From Thermotomaculum hydrothermale (GTDB lineage: Bacteria; Acidobacteriota; Holophagae; Thermotomaculales; Thermotomaculaceae): 64,000 nt of DNA. This document shows, in pieces, positions 8,591 through 16,593 of the stretch. The notes beneath the pieces were generated by a model that ran no database searches, was not told the origin of the DNA, and saw only the letters and a list, made by a program, of their open reading frames with translations. The DNA lies in contig NZ_AP017470.1 in assembly GCF_016592575.1 (NCBI RefSeq), positions 2,118,501-2,182,500 of the forward strand, read 5' to 3'. Position 1 is the first letter of the stretch; each line of letters begins with the position of its first letter. A program made the position numbers and the translations under genes.

Positions 8591-8834
8591 GTTACCAGCC
8601 ATTGAGGGTGATGAATTTGTAAAATTCCTGCAAAAAATTGGTTTTGAAATTATTAGAACAAAAGGCTCTCATGTGAGATTAAAATCAAAAGATGGAAAAT
8701 ACACCACTGTCCCTGTTCACAAAAACAAAATTTTACCTAAAGGACTGCTAAGAAAAATTATAAGAGAGGATTTACAGATTGAACTAAATGAATTTTTAAG
8801 GCTGTATTCAGATTTTAAAAAAGGCAAGAAATAA
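8583..8834 (+). CDS. hicA: HicA-family mRNA interferase toxin
   Basis: An 83-aa protein with the double-stranded-RNA-binding-like HicA fold. The N-terminus LPAIEGDEFVKFLQKIGFEIIRTKGSH carries the catalytic histidine at residue 30 in the GSHVRLK motif, followed by the VPVHKNKILPKGLLRKIIRE segment. The family cleaves mRNA and stops growth until neutralised by HicB. All key residues are present, so the toxin looks intact. It overlaps hicB by 8 bases; the right-hand direct repeat lies just after its stop codon. Confidence 0.9.
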   Translation: MPKLPAIEGDEFVKFLQKIGFEIIRTKGSHVRLKSKDGKYTTVPVHKNKILPKGLLRKIIREDLQIELNEFLRLYSDFKKGKK

Positions 8835-8848
8835 TTGCTTATTTAACA

Positions 8849-8871
8849 AAAAGAGTACCGAGAGTTGTTTA
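8849..8871 (+). repeat. Direct repeat, right copy (relic of desulfurase 3' end)
   Basis: Second copy of the 8258-8280 sequence. In the matching frame it still reads KEYRELF-N-stop, and the single mismatch (AGA versus CGA) is synonymous for arginine. It lies outside any present gene, 15 bases before the convergent trmO. Confidence 0.85.
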
Positions 8872-8885
8872 ATTAAAACAATTTT

Positions 8886-9374
8886 TTAATTTTTTTCAAA
8901 CCTGCCGTCGTCTTTTGTGTGAGGGAGTTTTTTTACATTTTTTTCAAGCCAGCCGATTGATTTAACCTCTCTTAAATCAAATTCAGGAACAAAAGGTTTT
9001 ATGTCAAGTAATGGGGTGCCGTCAATTATGTCAACATCCTCTATCTCTAAAATATTCCCCTTTACCTTGTTTAATTTAACAACAGATAGCCCTATCCCGT
9101 TAGGCCTTTTGGGCGCCCTTGTGGCAAAGACTCCGTGAAAATTATTGTCCATATAAGGTTTTACCAGAAGAGAGTATCCCTTTGAAAGGTGAAAGTAAAA
9201 AATTAAGATAATATGGGAGAAGCCTTCAATGTCCTTCAATCCTTCTGTATAATCTTCAAACACTTCAACCGTGCCCTTTACACCTCTTGCCGCTTTGCCC
9301 TGAATGGGTGTTCCCTTCATTTCTTTAAATGGTGAGTGAATTATTCCAATTGGCCTGAATTTAATCTCTTCCAT
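8886..9374 (-). CDS. trmO: tRNA (adenine(37)-N6)-methyltransferase, TrmO/TsaA family
   Basis: A 162-aa protein of the TsaA/YaeB (UPF0066) family. It has the N-terminal FRPIGIIHSPF, the S-adenosylmethionine-binding motif FATRAPKRPNGIGLSVVKL, and GTPLLDIKPFVPEFD. E. coli TrmO N6-methylates t6A37 of some tRNAs. This copy is short and lacks the C-terminal extension of the E. coli enzyme, as in many single-domain homologues. The start has a GGGGGATAAG ribosome-binding site. It is a single minus-strand gene, convergent with hicBA. Confidence 0.88.
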   Translation of the reverse strand: MEEIKFRPIGIIHSPFKEMKGTPIQGKAARGVKGTVEVFEDYTEGLKDIEGFSHIILIFYFHLSKGYSLLVKPYMDNNFHGVFATRAPKRPNGIGLSVVKLNKVKGNILEIEDVDIIDGTPLLDIKPFVPEFDLREVKSIGWLEKNVKKLPHTKDDGRFEKN

Positions 9375-9506
9375 CTTATCCCCCTATAAAATTCTATCAT
9401 AGGATTAAACCTGATGCTGTTATTAAAAATTCTTCAAAAAATAGGAATTTATCCCCCCTTTTTTATTTTGCGGTAAAATATACCTATAAAAAAAGGAGGG
9501 GATATT

Positions 9507-10478
9507 ATGAGAAGGTTTTTAATTGCTTTTCTAATTTTAATATTTGCTGGTGTTGTTTTCGCTGCATCGTCAAACACAAACAACTGCGATGGGCTTGATA
9601 AAAAGAGGTTTAGAATTGACCAGGAGAATATAATTGACATTGTTAAACCGTCAAACATCTATATAAGGGTTTCAGATTTAATTGACAGGGTTGAGATAAA
9701 GCCTTCAAAAGACAAAACAATGGATGTAAAGGTTGATATAAGGCTTCGTTTAAAGACAAATATAAACAACTTTACAGTTGATGTGAAAAAAAAGGGAGAC
9801 AATATAATTGTTGAAACAAACGAGTATCCAAAGGAGTTGAGGTTAAAATATTGCGATAAAACGGGGAAGTCTGTAATTTATATAACCCTGCCTCAAAAAA
9901 ACGTAAACAATATTGAATTTAAAGGCCTTAATACTCAGTTAAATGCAAATGGGGTTGTTGCTAAAAAGTTTAAGGTTAAATCAAAGTTTAAAGAGGTAAT
10001 TCTTTCAGACTGCAAATTAAATAACCTTGCAATTAAAATTTACAATGCAAACATTTCTCTAAACAATGTATCAGCAGACAAATTTGCTATTTACGGTGGT
10101 TTTGGAAATGTGTATTTGAAAGAAACAAACTTTGGTTCTGTTTATGTTACCCTGCTTTCTGGGAATATTGAAAGCTTTGGGAAAATTTCCCTTAAAAGCG
10201 GTGAAATTTCAACCACATTTGGAGACATTGTTCTTGACTTAAATAAGTTAGCAAACCTTTACTTTAAAACAACCTCAGGCGATATAAATTTAGGTTTAAC
10301 CAACCCAGAAAAAACAAGTTTTAAAGCAAAAACAGTCTTCGGGGATTACATCTTTAATTTCAAGCATTCCGAAAACTTCAAGCCAGAGGGCAAAGAATTT
10401 AATTTCGGAAATGACTCAATGCCAAAAGTAAAGATAGACACAAACTCAGGGGATATTGAGATAAGAAAGATAAAATAA
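9507..10478 (+). CDS. Exported DUF4097-like beta-helical protein
   Basis: A 323-aa protein with a clear signal peptide (residues 1-19, ending FAASS). The rest is a long series of short beta strands with recurring SG-I and TTFGDI / TTSGDI / TVFGDY / TNSGDI patterns near the C-terminus, typical of DUF4097 (putative adhesin) right-handed beta-helices. No enzyme motif is seen. An AAAGGAGGGG ribosome-binding site precedes the ATG. Location is periplasm or cell surface; the function of this family is not established. It stands alone between divergent trmO and the convergent tandem pair. Confidence 0.65.
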   Translation: MRRFLIAFLILIFAGVVFAASSNTNNCDGLDKKRFRIDQENIIDIVKPSNIYIRVSDLIDRVEIKPSKDKTMDVKVDIRLRLKTNINNFTVDVKKKGDNIIVETNEYPKELRLKYCDKTGKSVIYITLPQKNVNNIEFKGLNTQLNANGVVAKKFKVKSKFKEVILSDCKLNNLAIKIYNANISLNNVSADKFAIYGGFGNVYLKETNFGSVYVTLLSGNIESFGKISLKSGEISTTFGDIVLDLNKLANLYFKTTSGDINLGLTNPEKTSFKAKTVFGDYIFNFKHSENFKPEGKEFNFGNDSMPKVKIDTNSGDIEIRKIK

Positions 10479-10503
10479 AAAGGGGGGAATTTTCCCCCTT
10501 AAA
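10479..10503 (-). terminator. Intrinsic terminator of the tandem paralogue pair
   Basis: A GGGGGGAATTTTCCCCCC-like stem overlaps the stop codon of the minus-strand gene. On the minus strand it is followed by a T-rich run, so it ends that transcript. In the plus direction a U tract is missing, so termination of the DUF4097 gene there is weaker. Confidence 0.7.
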
Positions 10504-11056
10504 ACATTTTGCCGATTGAAAATTCAAGTGTGTTTACCTTAATATCTCTTGTTAAATTAGTATCTCCTGTTCCTCTAAGTGAAATAACCCAGTTGTTTGT
10601 TGTAATATATTTAATTTCACCGTCCAGATCAAACTTAGTTGTTGAAAGATAAAAATTTCCTTCTTTCTCAATCCTCCATCTTGAAAATGAAAAACCAATG
10701 GTAGTTTGAATCCCTTTTCTTTCTTTCTTGTTAAAGCAAAAAAGCCAGCCTATGATGAGTTTTAAATGTATAACCCTTGAAGTTTTCCAGTCTTTAAAGT
10801 TACTTTTTCCTGTTCCCCATTCATTATACTCAAAAGTAATGTCAAGTGGAGCATTTTCAAAATAATAGTTTTGCCAATTTACCGCAATTCCTTTCCCTGT
10901 TCTATCGTTAACAATTTGTCTTAAGTCTCTGTTTGGTAAAACAAAGTTATAGTTTATTGTAAAGTAATTATTCTTCTCAATTGTTTGTGCTTGCAGGGGA
11001 AAAATAATAACCGCACTGAGAAATAGAATTAAAATAAATTTTAAATATTTTTTCAA
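10499..11056 (-). CDS. Secreted protein of unknown function, tandem paralogue B
   Basis: A 185-aa protein with a signal peptide ending FPLQAQ (residue 24). The mature part is rich in aromatic residues and alternating hydrophobic strands, such as FTINYNFVLP, DITFEYNEWG and IGFSFSRWRIE. This fits a small outer-membrane beta-barrel or a porin-like fold; that is inference. It is about 66% identical (123 of 185 positions, counted by hand, no gaps) to the gene 12 bases upstream. The start is TTG at 11056 with an AAGGGGGTG ribosome-binding site. I do not recognise the family. Confidence 0.65.
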   Translation of the reverse strand: MKKYLKFILILFLSAVIIFPLQAQTIEKNNYFTINYNFVLPNRDLRQIVNDRTGKGIAVNWQNYYFENAPLDITFEYNEWGTGKSNFKDWKTSRVIHLKLIIGWLFCFNKKERKGIQTTIGFSFSRWRIEKEGNFYLSTTKFDLDGEIKYITTNNWVISLRGTGDTNLTRDIKVNTLEFSIGKMF

Positions 11057-11068
11057 ATCTTCACCCCC

Positions 11069-11626
11069 TTAGAATCTTTTCCCAATTGAAATTATGCTTG
11101 TGTTTAGTTTAATGTCTTTTGACAGGTGCACTATACCTGTTCCTCTTGCTGAAAAAATCCAGTTGTTTTTAGTTATGTAACCTACTTCAATATCTGGACA
11201 AAACTTCGTTGTTGAAAGATAAAAGTTTCCGTCTTTTTCAATTCTCCACCTGTTAAAAGAAAAGCCAAGTACACTATATAACCCTCTTCTTTTTTCTTCG
11301 TGAATGAAGGAAAGCCACCCTATAAAAAATTTTGAATATACAACCCTTGAAGTGTTCCAGTCTTTAAATCTGCTTTTCCCTGTTCCCCATTCATTGTATT
11401 CAAAACTAATATCAAGGGGAAAATTCTTAAAATGATAGTTCTGCCAGTCAATCGAAATTCCTTGCCCCATTCTTTCATTTACCACTCTTCTTAAATCATA
11501 GTATGGAAATATAAAATTATAGTTAATTATAAAGTAATTATTCTTCTCAATTGTTTGTGCTTGCAAAGGGAGAATAATAACCGCACTGAGAAATAGAATT
11601 GAAAAGAATTTTAAAAATTTTTTCAA
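11069..11626 (-). CDS. Secreted protein of unknown function, tandem paralogue A
   Basis: First gene of a two-gene tandem duplication, 185 aa, same length as its neighbour without gaps. The signal peptide is MKKFLKFFSILFLSAVIILP then LQAQ. Best conserved between the copies are the signal peptide, the blocks FEYNEWGTGKS-FKDW and GFSF-RWRIEK, and GNFYLSTTKF. Least conserved is the middle stretch around residues 101-120, so that part may be a variable loop. It also starts with TTG (11626), with an AAGGGGGTGAAG ribosome-binding site. No homologue is recognised; a small barrel or lipid-binding shell is a guess. Confidence 0.65.
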   Translation of the reverse strand: MKKFLKFFSILFLSAVIILPLQAQTIEKNNYFIINYNFIFPYYDLRRVVNERMGQGISIDWQNYHFKNFPLDISFEYNEWGTGKSRFKDWNTSRVVYSKFFIGWLSFIHEEKRRGLYSVLGFSFNRWRIEKDGNFYLSTTKFCPDIEVGYITKNNWIFSARGTGIVHLSKDIKLNTSIISIGKRF

Positions 11627-11782
11627 TTCTTCACCCCCTTACTTTTTTTATTATTTTATACATTGATTTTTATTTTGTAAATTTAATTTTATTTTCAACT
11701 GTAATATTTATCTATAAGTTACTAAATTTTCTGTTTCTGATTTTTTACTTTAAAAAAACCATAACTTTGAATTTTTTAATAT

Positions 11783-13204
11783 TTAATTCTCCGGTAAATC
11801 GCAGGTAAGCTTGTTTATACCGTTAAAGGCTGCAATTCTGTAAATCTCAGCCCAGGTTGGGTAGTTGAAAACTGTGTTTAAGAAATAATCTATCTTTGCC
11901 CCCATTTCAAGTGCAACCTGCCCGATGTGAACAATCTCTGCCGCTTGGTCACCTATTACATGCACCCCTAAAATTTCCCATGTTTCCCTGTTGAAAAGAA
12001 TTTTTAGCATTCCGTTTCTTCTGCCCTTTATTATTGCCTTTGAAACATCGTGATAGTAACCTATCCCCTTTTCATAAGGTATGTTTTCTTTTATTAATTC
12101 ATCTTCTGTTTTTCCCACGCTTGCAATTTCAGGAATTGTGTAAATTGCAAATGGGAATAGGTGTGGATTGTGCGAGTGAATTGGCAATCCCATTAAAGCC
12201 CTTGCCGCAACCCTTCCCTGTTCGTAACTTGTTGAGGCTAAAGATGGATACCCTATTACATCACCGCAGGCAAAAATGTTGGGATTATCTGTTTGATAGT
12301 GTTCGTTAGTAAGAATATATCCCCTTTGGTCTGTCTTTACCCCTGTTTTTTCAAGGTTTAAATTTTTGGTTGAGGGAACTCTCCCCTGCGCAAAAAGTAC
12401 GCAGTCTGCTTCAATTTTATCTTCCTTTGTTGTAACAACATAAGCCTTTCCCTCTTTAACCCCAATCTCTTTGTAATTCCTGTTAAAGTAAAGGTTAATA
12501 TTCATTGACATCATAATGTCTAAAAGGTATCTGTTAATTTCATTGTCAATATAAGGGAAAATAGTGTTTTTCCTGTCAACTATGGAAACATTAACCCCCA
12601 ATGCTGAAAACATTAATGCGTACTCCATTCCAATAACCCCTGCTCCAACAACAATCATTGACTCAGGAAGCTTTTCTCTTTTGTTTTTAGGGGAAAATAT
12701 AAAGTCAGAATCGTAAACAAATTCCCAGTCAAAGGGGACATCTAAAGGCCTTCTCGGTTCTGTGCCTGTTGCAACAACAAATTTGTCTGCCTTAATTGTG
12801 TATGTTGTATTTCTCTCTGAATTAAAAATCTCAACAGTATTTTTGTCAACAAATCTTGCTTCTCCGTAAAGCACATCTATATTCTTGCTTCTAAACCTTG
12901 CCTCTAAAACATCCTGTTCGCAATTGATTATTGCCCCAACCTTTTTGTAAAGGTTTTCTAATGTTAATTCTTTAGGTTCAGGTTTTTTCTTTTGAAGGTA
13001 AAAGGAAAGGCCAAACCCTGTAATATCAAGTATAACCTCTCTTAAAGTCTTGCTTGGAATTGTTCCAACATGAAGGGAAACCCCGCCAACCTTCCTCTCC
13101 CTCTTGTCAACGACAAGTGTTTTAAAGCCATTTGTACCGCATTCTATAGCGCACCTTTCCCCCGATGGCCCGCTTCCAATTATACAAACATGGTATTTTT
13201 GCAT
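11783..13204 (-). CDS. sthA: Soluble pyridine nucleotide transhydrogenase (Si-specific)
   Basis: A 473-aa flavoprotein of the class I pyridine-nucleotide-disulfide oxidoreductase fold. It has an FAD GxGxxG (IIGSGPSGE), an NAD(P) GxGxxG (VVGAGVIGMEYA), the FAD-contact IFACGDVIGYPSLAS, and a C-terminal dimer domain. The motif GGVSLHVGTIPSKTLREV is the SthA signature. Both cysteines of the redox disulfide of related lipoamide dehydrogenases are replaced (Ser and Val), so hydride transfer between NADPH and NAD+ is the likely reaction rather than disulfide reduction. It would balance NADPH/NADH in the cytoplasm. It is divergent from thiI and monocistronic. Confidence 0.88.
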   Translation of the reverse strand: MQKYHVCIIGSGPSGERCAIECGTNGFKTLVVDKRERKVGGVSLHVGTIPSKTLREVILDITGFGLSFYLQKKKPEPKELTLENLYKKVGAIINCEQDVLEARFRSKNIDVLYGEARFVDKNTVEIFNSERNTTYTIKADKFVVATGTEPRRPLDVPFDWEFVYDSDFIFSPKNKREKLPESMIVVGAGVIGMEYALMFSALGVNVSIVDRKNTIFPYIDNEINRYLLDIMMSMNINLYFNRNYKEIGVKEGKAYVVTTKEDKIEADCVLFAQGRVPSTKNLNLEKTGVKTDQRGYILTNEHYQTDNPNIFACGDVIGYPSLASTSYEQGRVAARALMGLPIHSHNPHLFPFAIYTIPEIASVGKTEDELIKENIPYEKGIGYYHDVSKAIIKGRRNGMLKILFNRETWEILGVHVIGDQAAEIVHIGQVALEMGAKIDYFLNTVFNYPTWAEIYRIAAFNGINKLTCDLPEN

Positions 13205-13288
13205 TTCCTCTCCCGCTCATTTCTTTTCTGATATTTTACAAAAAAATAAAGATTTAGCAATGCTTTAATTTTTAAAACCATGTAATTT

Positions 13289-13297
13289 TGATATAAT
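13289..13297 (+). promoter_or_regulatory. Extended -10 promoter of the thiI operon
   Basis: TG-A-TATAAT is a perfect extended -10 element, with a predicted start near 13304 and a GGAGAGAAGGAAGG ribosome-binding region before the thiI ATG at 13331. Confidence 0.6.
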
Positions 13298-13330
13298 CTT
13301 ACGGAAAATGGGGAGAGAAGGAAGGTTGAG

Positions 13331-14500
13331 ATGAACTATGTGTTTATTGTGAGATACGGTGAGATTTTTATTAAAGGGAAGAATAAGAGGCTGTTTGAAA
13401 ACAGGCTTATTGGAAATATAAAAAAGGCTTTGCATAGAAAAGAAATCCCTTACAAAATGAAGACAATGAGGGGCAGAATATTTGTTGAGGGGGAGAGTCT
13501 TGAGATTTTAGATATTTTGCAAAATACTCCGGGAATTGTCTCTGTTTCAGCAGGAAAGAAATGTAATACTGATATTGAAGAGATTGGAAAAACAGCGCTT
13601 GAACTTTTTTCCCTTCTTGATAAAAAGCCTGAAAGTTTCAAGGTGGAGACAAAGAGGGTTGATAAATCCTATCCAATGACATCAATTGATATTAGCAAAA
13701 GGGTTGCTGAATTTGTCTTGAAAAACGGGATTGGGATAGCGGTTGATGTGCACAACCCGAAATTGAAAATAGGCATTGAGTTAAGGAAAGAGGGAGCCTA
13801 TGTCTTTTGCATAACTAAAAAAGGTATAGGCGGCCTTCCTGTTGGTGTTTCTGGCAAGGTTGTTACAATGCTTTCGGGGGGGATTGATTCTCCTGTTGCC
13901 TCATTTTTAATGCAAAAGAGAGGGTGTGAGATTTTCCCTGTTTATTTTCACGGATTTCCCTTTACCTCTGATATGGTGAAGGAGAAGATTATTAAGTTAA
14001 CTGAAAAACTAACTCGTTTTCAGCCAGAAATTACGCTTTCAATTGTAAACTTTACTCCTGTTTTAAAGGAGTTGAAGAAGAAGTCGCCGGATAAACTTAT
14101 AATAATTTTAATGAGAAGGTTTATGGTAAGGGTTGCTGAGAAATTGACAGAAAAATACAATTGTAAAGCAATTGTTACAGGGGATAATTTAGGCCAGGTT
14201 GCAAGCCAGACCCTTGACAATTTGCAGTGCATAACAGATGCTTCAAACAACCTTATTTTAAGGCCTCTTTTAGGGTTTGATAAACAGGAGATAATTTCCA
14301 TTGCAAGGAGAATTGATACTTACAACATCTCAATTGAGCCCTATGAGGATTGCTGCTCTCTCTTTGTTCCAAAATTCCCTGAGATTTACGGGAAATTAAA
14401 TGAGGTAAGAGAGGCTGAACAGCCATTTGATATAGATGATTTGGTAAACAAATCAATTGAATTAACCGAGGTTTTGAAAATAGGAGGCAAGAATGGATAA
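13331..14500 (+). CDS. thiI: tRNA 4-thiouridine synthase ThiI
   Basis: A 389-aa protein with an N-terminal ferredoxin-like and THUMP region (about 1-165) and a PP-loop AMP-forming domain. The ATP motif is SGGIDSPVASFLM, followed by VTGDNLGQVASQTLDN and the C-terminal cysteine pair EDCCSLFVPK. It activates U8 of tRNA for sulfur insertion. There is no C-terminal rhodanese domain, as in many non-enteric bacteria, so sulfur must be delivered otherwise; the cysteine desulfurase at 7158 is a candidate donor. It overlaps the DUF493 gene by 8 bases. Confidence 0.94.
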   Translation: MNYVFIVRYGEIFIKGKNKRLFENRLIGNIKKALHRKEIPYKMKTMRGRIFVEGESLEILDILQNTPGIVSVSAGKKCNTDIEEIGKTALELFSLLDKKPESFKVETKRVDKSYPMTSIDISKRVAEFVLKNGIGIAVDVHNPKLKIGIELRKEGAYVFCITKKGIGGLPVGVSGKVVTMLSGGIDSPVASFLMQKRGCEIFPVYFHGFPFTSDMVKEKIIKLTEKLTRFQPEITLSIVNFTPVLKELKKKSPDKLIIILMRRFMVRVAEKLTEKYNCKAIVTGDNLGQVASQTLDNLQCITDASNNLILRPLLGFDKQEIISIARRIDTYNISIEPYEDCCSLFVPKFPEIYGKLNEVREAEQPFDIDDLVNKSIELTEVLKIGGKNG

Positions 14501-14837
14501 TAAAGGAAACGGAAAGGATAAAGCCTTTCAACAAAATTACTGCATTTTAACAGGCAAGAAACAGAGCCTTGACGATTTAATAGACTTTCCCTGCGATTAT
14601 ACTTTTAAAATAATGGGCAAGGCTGATATTTTGATAATTGAAGAGGTTGTAAAAGAGATGGAGAAGATTATTGAAAGAGAGATAAACAGAAGCCTTATTT
14701 CTTTGAAGGAATCAAGCGGCGGAAAGTATAACTCATACACAGTAAGGGTTTTCTTGAAAGAGGCAGATGAGTTAAAGAGAATTTACGAGTATTTAAAAAC
14801 CCTTAAAGACCAGAGCACAATAGCATATTATCTGTAA
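14493..14837 (+). CDS. DUF493 (YbeD-like) small protein
   Basis: A 114-aa protein. The core LDDLIDFPCDYTFKIMGKA followed by a long helix and the SSGGKYNSYTVRVFLKEADELKRIYEYLK stretch matches the ACT-like fold of DUF493/YbeD, a widespread family without an established biochemical role. It overlaps thiI by 8 bases and lies 14 bases before leuC, so it belongs to this operon. A regulatory or ligand-binding role is only an inference from the fold. Confidence 0.75.
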   Translation: MDNKGNGKDKAFQQNYCILTGKKQSLDDLIDFPCDYTFKIMGKADILIIEEVVKEMEKIIEREINRSLISLKESSGGKYNSYTVRVFLKEADELKRIYEYLKTLKDQSTIAYYL

Positions 14838-14851
14838 ATCTGGAGGATAAA

Positions 14852-16114
14852 ATGGGTAAAACCTTTGCGGAAAAAATACTTGCAAAAAAGGCAGGGAAAG
14901 AAAGTGTTGTTCCTGGAGAAATTGTTGTTGTAAAGCCTGATTATGTTATGAGCCACGACAATTCTGCGGCAATTTACGGCAAATTTAAATCAATCGGGGC
15001 AGAGAGGGTGTTTAATCCAGACCAGGTTTTGATTATTTTAGACCACTGCGTTCCTGCTGCAAATGAAAAGTATGCCACAAACCACAAAACTGTAAGGGAA
15101 TTTGTTGAAACTTACGGTGTAAAAAACTTTTACGACATTAACACAGGGGTCTGTCACCAGGTTGTAATTGAAAAGGGGTATGCAAGGCCTGGAAGGCTAA
15201 TTGTTGGAAGCGACTCCCACACTGTTTCTTACGGTGCATTAGGTGCGTTTTCCTGCGGAATTGGAAGAAGCGAGGCTGCTGCTATCTGGGCAACCGGGGA
15301 GATATGGCTGAAAGTACCCTATACAATAAAGGTTGATTTTAAAGGAAAATTGAAAGAGGGCACAACAGCAAAGGATGTGATGCTTTACTTAATTGGCAAA
15401 ATCGGGGCAGACGGTGCTTTGTACAAGTCTGTTGAATTTTCAGGAGAGGGAGTGAAAGAGTTTTCAATTGCAGACAGGATTGTTTTTTCAAATATGTCTG
15501 TTGAAATGGGTGCAAAAAACGGATATTTTGCCCCTGATGAAAAAACCTATGAATACCTAAAATCAAGGGGAATTTCAGAAAGTGATTATGAGGTAATACT
15601 TCCAGATGAAGACGCTGAATACCAGGAGATAATTGAGATTGATTTATCTAAGGTTGAACCGCAGGTTGCAAAGCCACACACAGTTGACAATGTCTCACCA
15701 GTAAAGGATGTAAAAGGCACAAAGATTCATCAGGCTTTAATAGGAACCTGCACAAACGGAAGGATTGAGGATATAAGAGCTGCTGTTAAAGTGCTTGAGG
15801 GAAGAAGGGTTAATCCAAAAGTGAGGCTTCTTGTTTTTCCTGCATCAATGGAAGTTTACATGCAGGCTTTGAAAGAGGGGCTTTTTGAAAAGATAATTGA
15901 GGCTGGCGGAATTGTTATGAACCCTGGCTGCGGCCCCTGTTTAGGTGCCCACGAAGGGGTGCTTGCACCGGGAGAGGTTTGCATTTCAACTGCAAATAGA
16001 AACTTTAAGGGAAGAATGGGTTGCAAAGAGGCTTTTATTTACCTTGCCTCACCAGAAACAGTTGCCGCTTCGGCAATTAAAGGGGAAATCTGCACAGTGG
16101 AGGATTTAAAATGA
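14852..16114 (+). CDS. leuC: 3-isopropylmalate dehydratase-type large subunit
   Basis: A 420-aa aconitase-superfamily subunit of the short, bacterial/archaeal HacA/LeuC type. It has DHCVP, GSDSHTVSYGALGAFSCGIGRSE, and the [4Fe-4S] cysteines in GTCTNGR and NPGCGPCLG. It is expected to isomerise 2-isopropylmalate to 3-isopropylmalate in leucine synthesis. Because no leuA or leuB is adjacent, homoaconitase or a methylmalate isomerase is possible. It overlaps leuD by ATGA, as expected for a two-subunit enzyme. Confidence 0.88.
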   Translation: MGKTFAEKILAKKAGKESVVPGEIVVVKPDYVMSHDNSAAIYGKFKSIGAERVFNPDQVLIILDHCVPAANEKYATNHKTVREFVETYGVKNFYDINTGVCHQVVIEKGYARPGRLIVGSDSHTVSYGALGAFSCGIGRSEAAAIWATGEIWLKVPYTIKVDFKGKLKEGTTAKDVMLYLIGKIGADGALYKSVEFSGEGVKEFSIADRIVFSNMSVEMGAKNGYFAPDEKTYEYLKSRGISESDYEVILPDEDAEYQEIIEIDLSKVEPQVAKPHTVDNVSPVKDVKGTKIHQALIGTCTNGRIEDIRAAVKVLEGRRVNPKVRLLVFPASMEVYMQALKEGLFEKIIEAGGIVMNPGCGPCLGAHEGVLAPGEVCISTANRNFKGRMGCKEAFIYLASPETVAASAIKGEICTVEDLK

Positions 16115-16593
16115 AGATTTTTAAGTACGGCGATGATGTAAATACAGATGTAATCTTTCCGGGAAAATACACCTATACAATTACAGACCCTTACGAAATG
16201 GCAAAGCATGCTTTAGAGGATTTAGACCCTGATTTTGCCAAGACTGTTGAAAAAGGGGATATTATTGTTGCAGGAAAAAACTTTGGCTGTGGTTCTTCAA
16301 GGGAGCAGGCTGCAACCTGTATAAAATACGCAGGGGTTGATGTTATTGTTGCAAAGTCTTTTTCAAGGATTTTTTATAGAAATTGCATAAATTCAGGCCT
16401 TCTTGCAATAGAGTGTCCTGATGTTGTTGATAAAATTACAAAGGATTCAAAGATTGAGATAAATAGGGAAGAGAATAAACTTATTGTTGACGGGGTTGAA
16501 TACTCCTATCCCCCAATTCCTGTTGAGGTGAGGGATATAATTGATGCAGGGGGTTTAATTCCCTATTTGCAACAAAAATTCAAGAAGGATTAA
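16111..16593 (+). CDS. leuD: 3-isopropylmalate dehydratase-type small subunit
   Basis: A 160-aa small (swivelling) subunit with [17 protein letters not shown] at the N-terminus, which holds the substrate-recognition loop, and the motif [12 protein letters not shown]. It partners the large subunit immediately upstream (4-base overlap). The loop sequence between strand 1 and helix 1 decides the substrate in this superfamily; YTYTI here does not let me separate isopropylmalate from other substrates with certainty. The last base of its stop overlaps the recO start codon. Confidence 0.88.
   Translation: MKIFKYGDDVNTDVIFPGKYTYTITDPYEMAKHALEDLDPDFAKTVEKGDIIVAGKNFGCGSSREQAATCIKYAGVDVIVAKSFSRIFYRNCINSGLLAIECPDVVDKITKDSKIEINREENKLIVDGVEYSYPPIPVEVRDIIDAGGLIPYLQQKFKKD

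Noticed and set aside
11783-13204. Dihydrolipoamide dehydrogenase or mercuric reductase in place of SthA
   Set aside because: The redox-active CxxxxC pair is missing and the GTIPSKTLRE signature is that of the soluble transhydrogenase.
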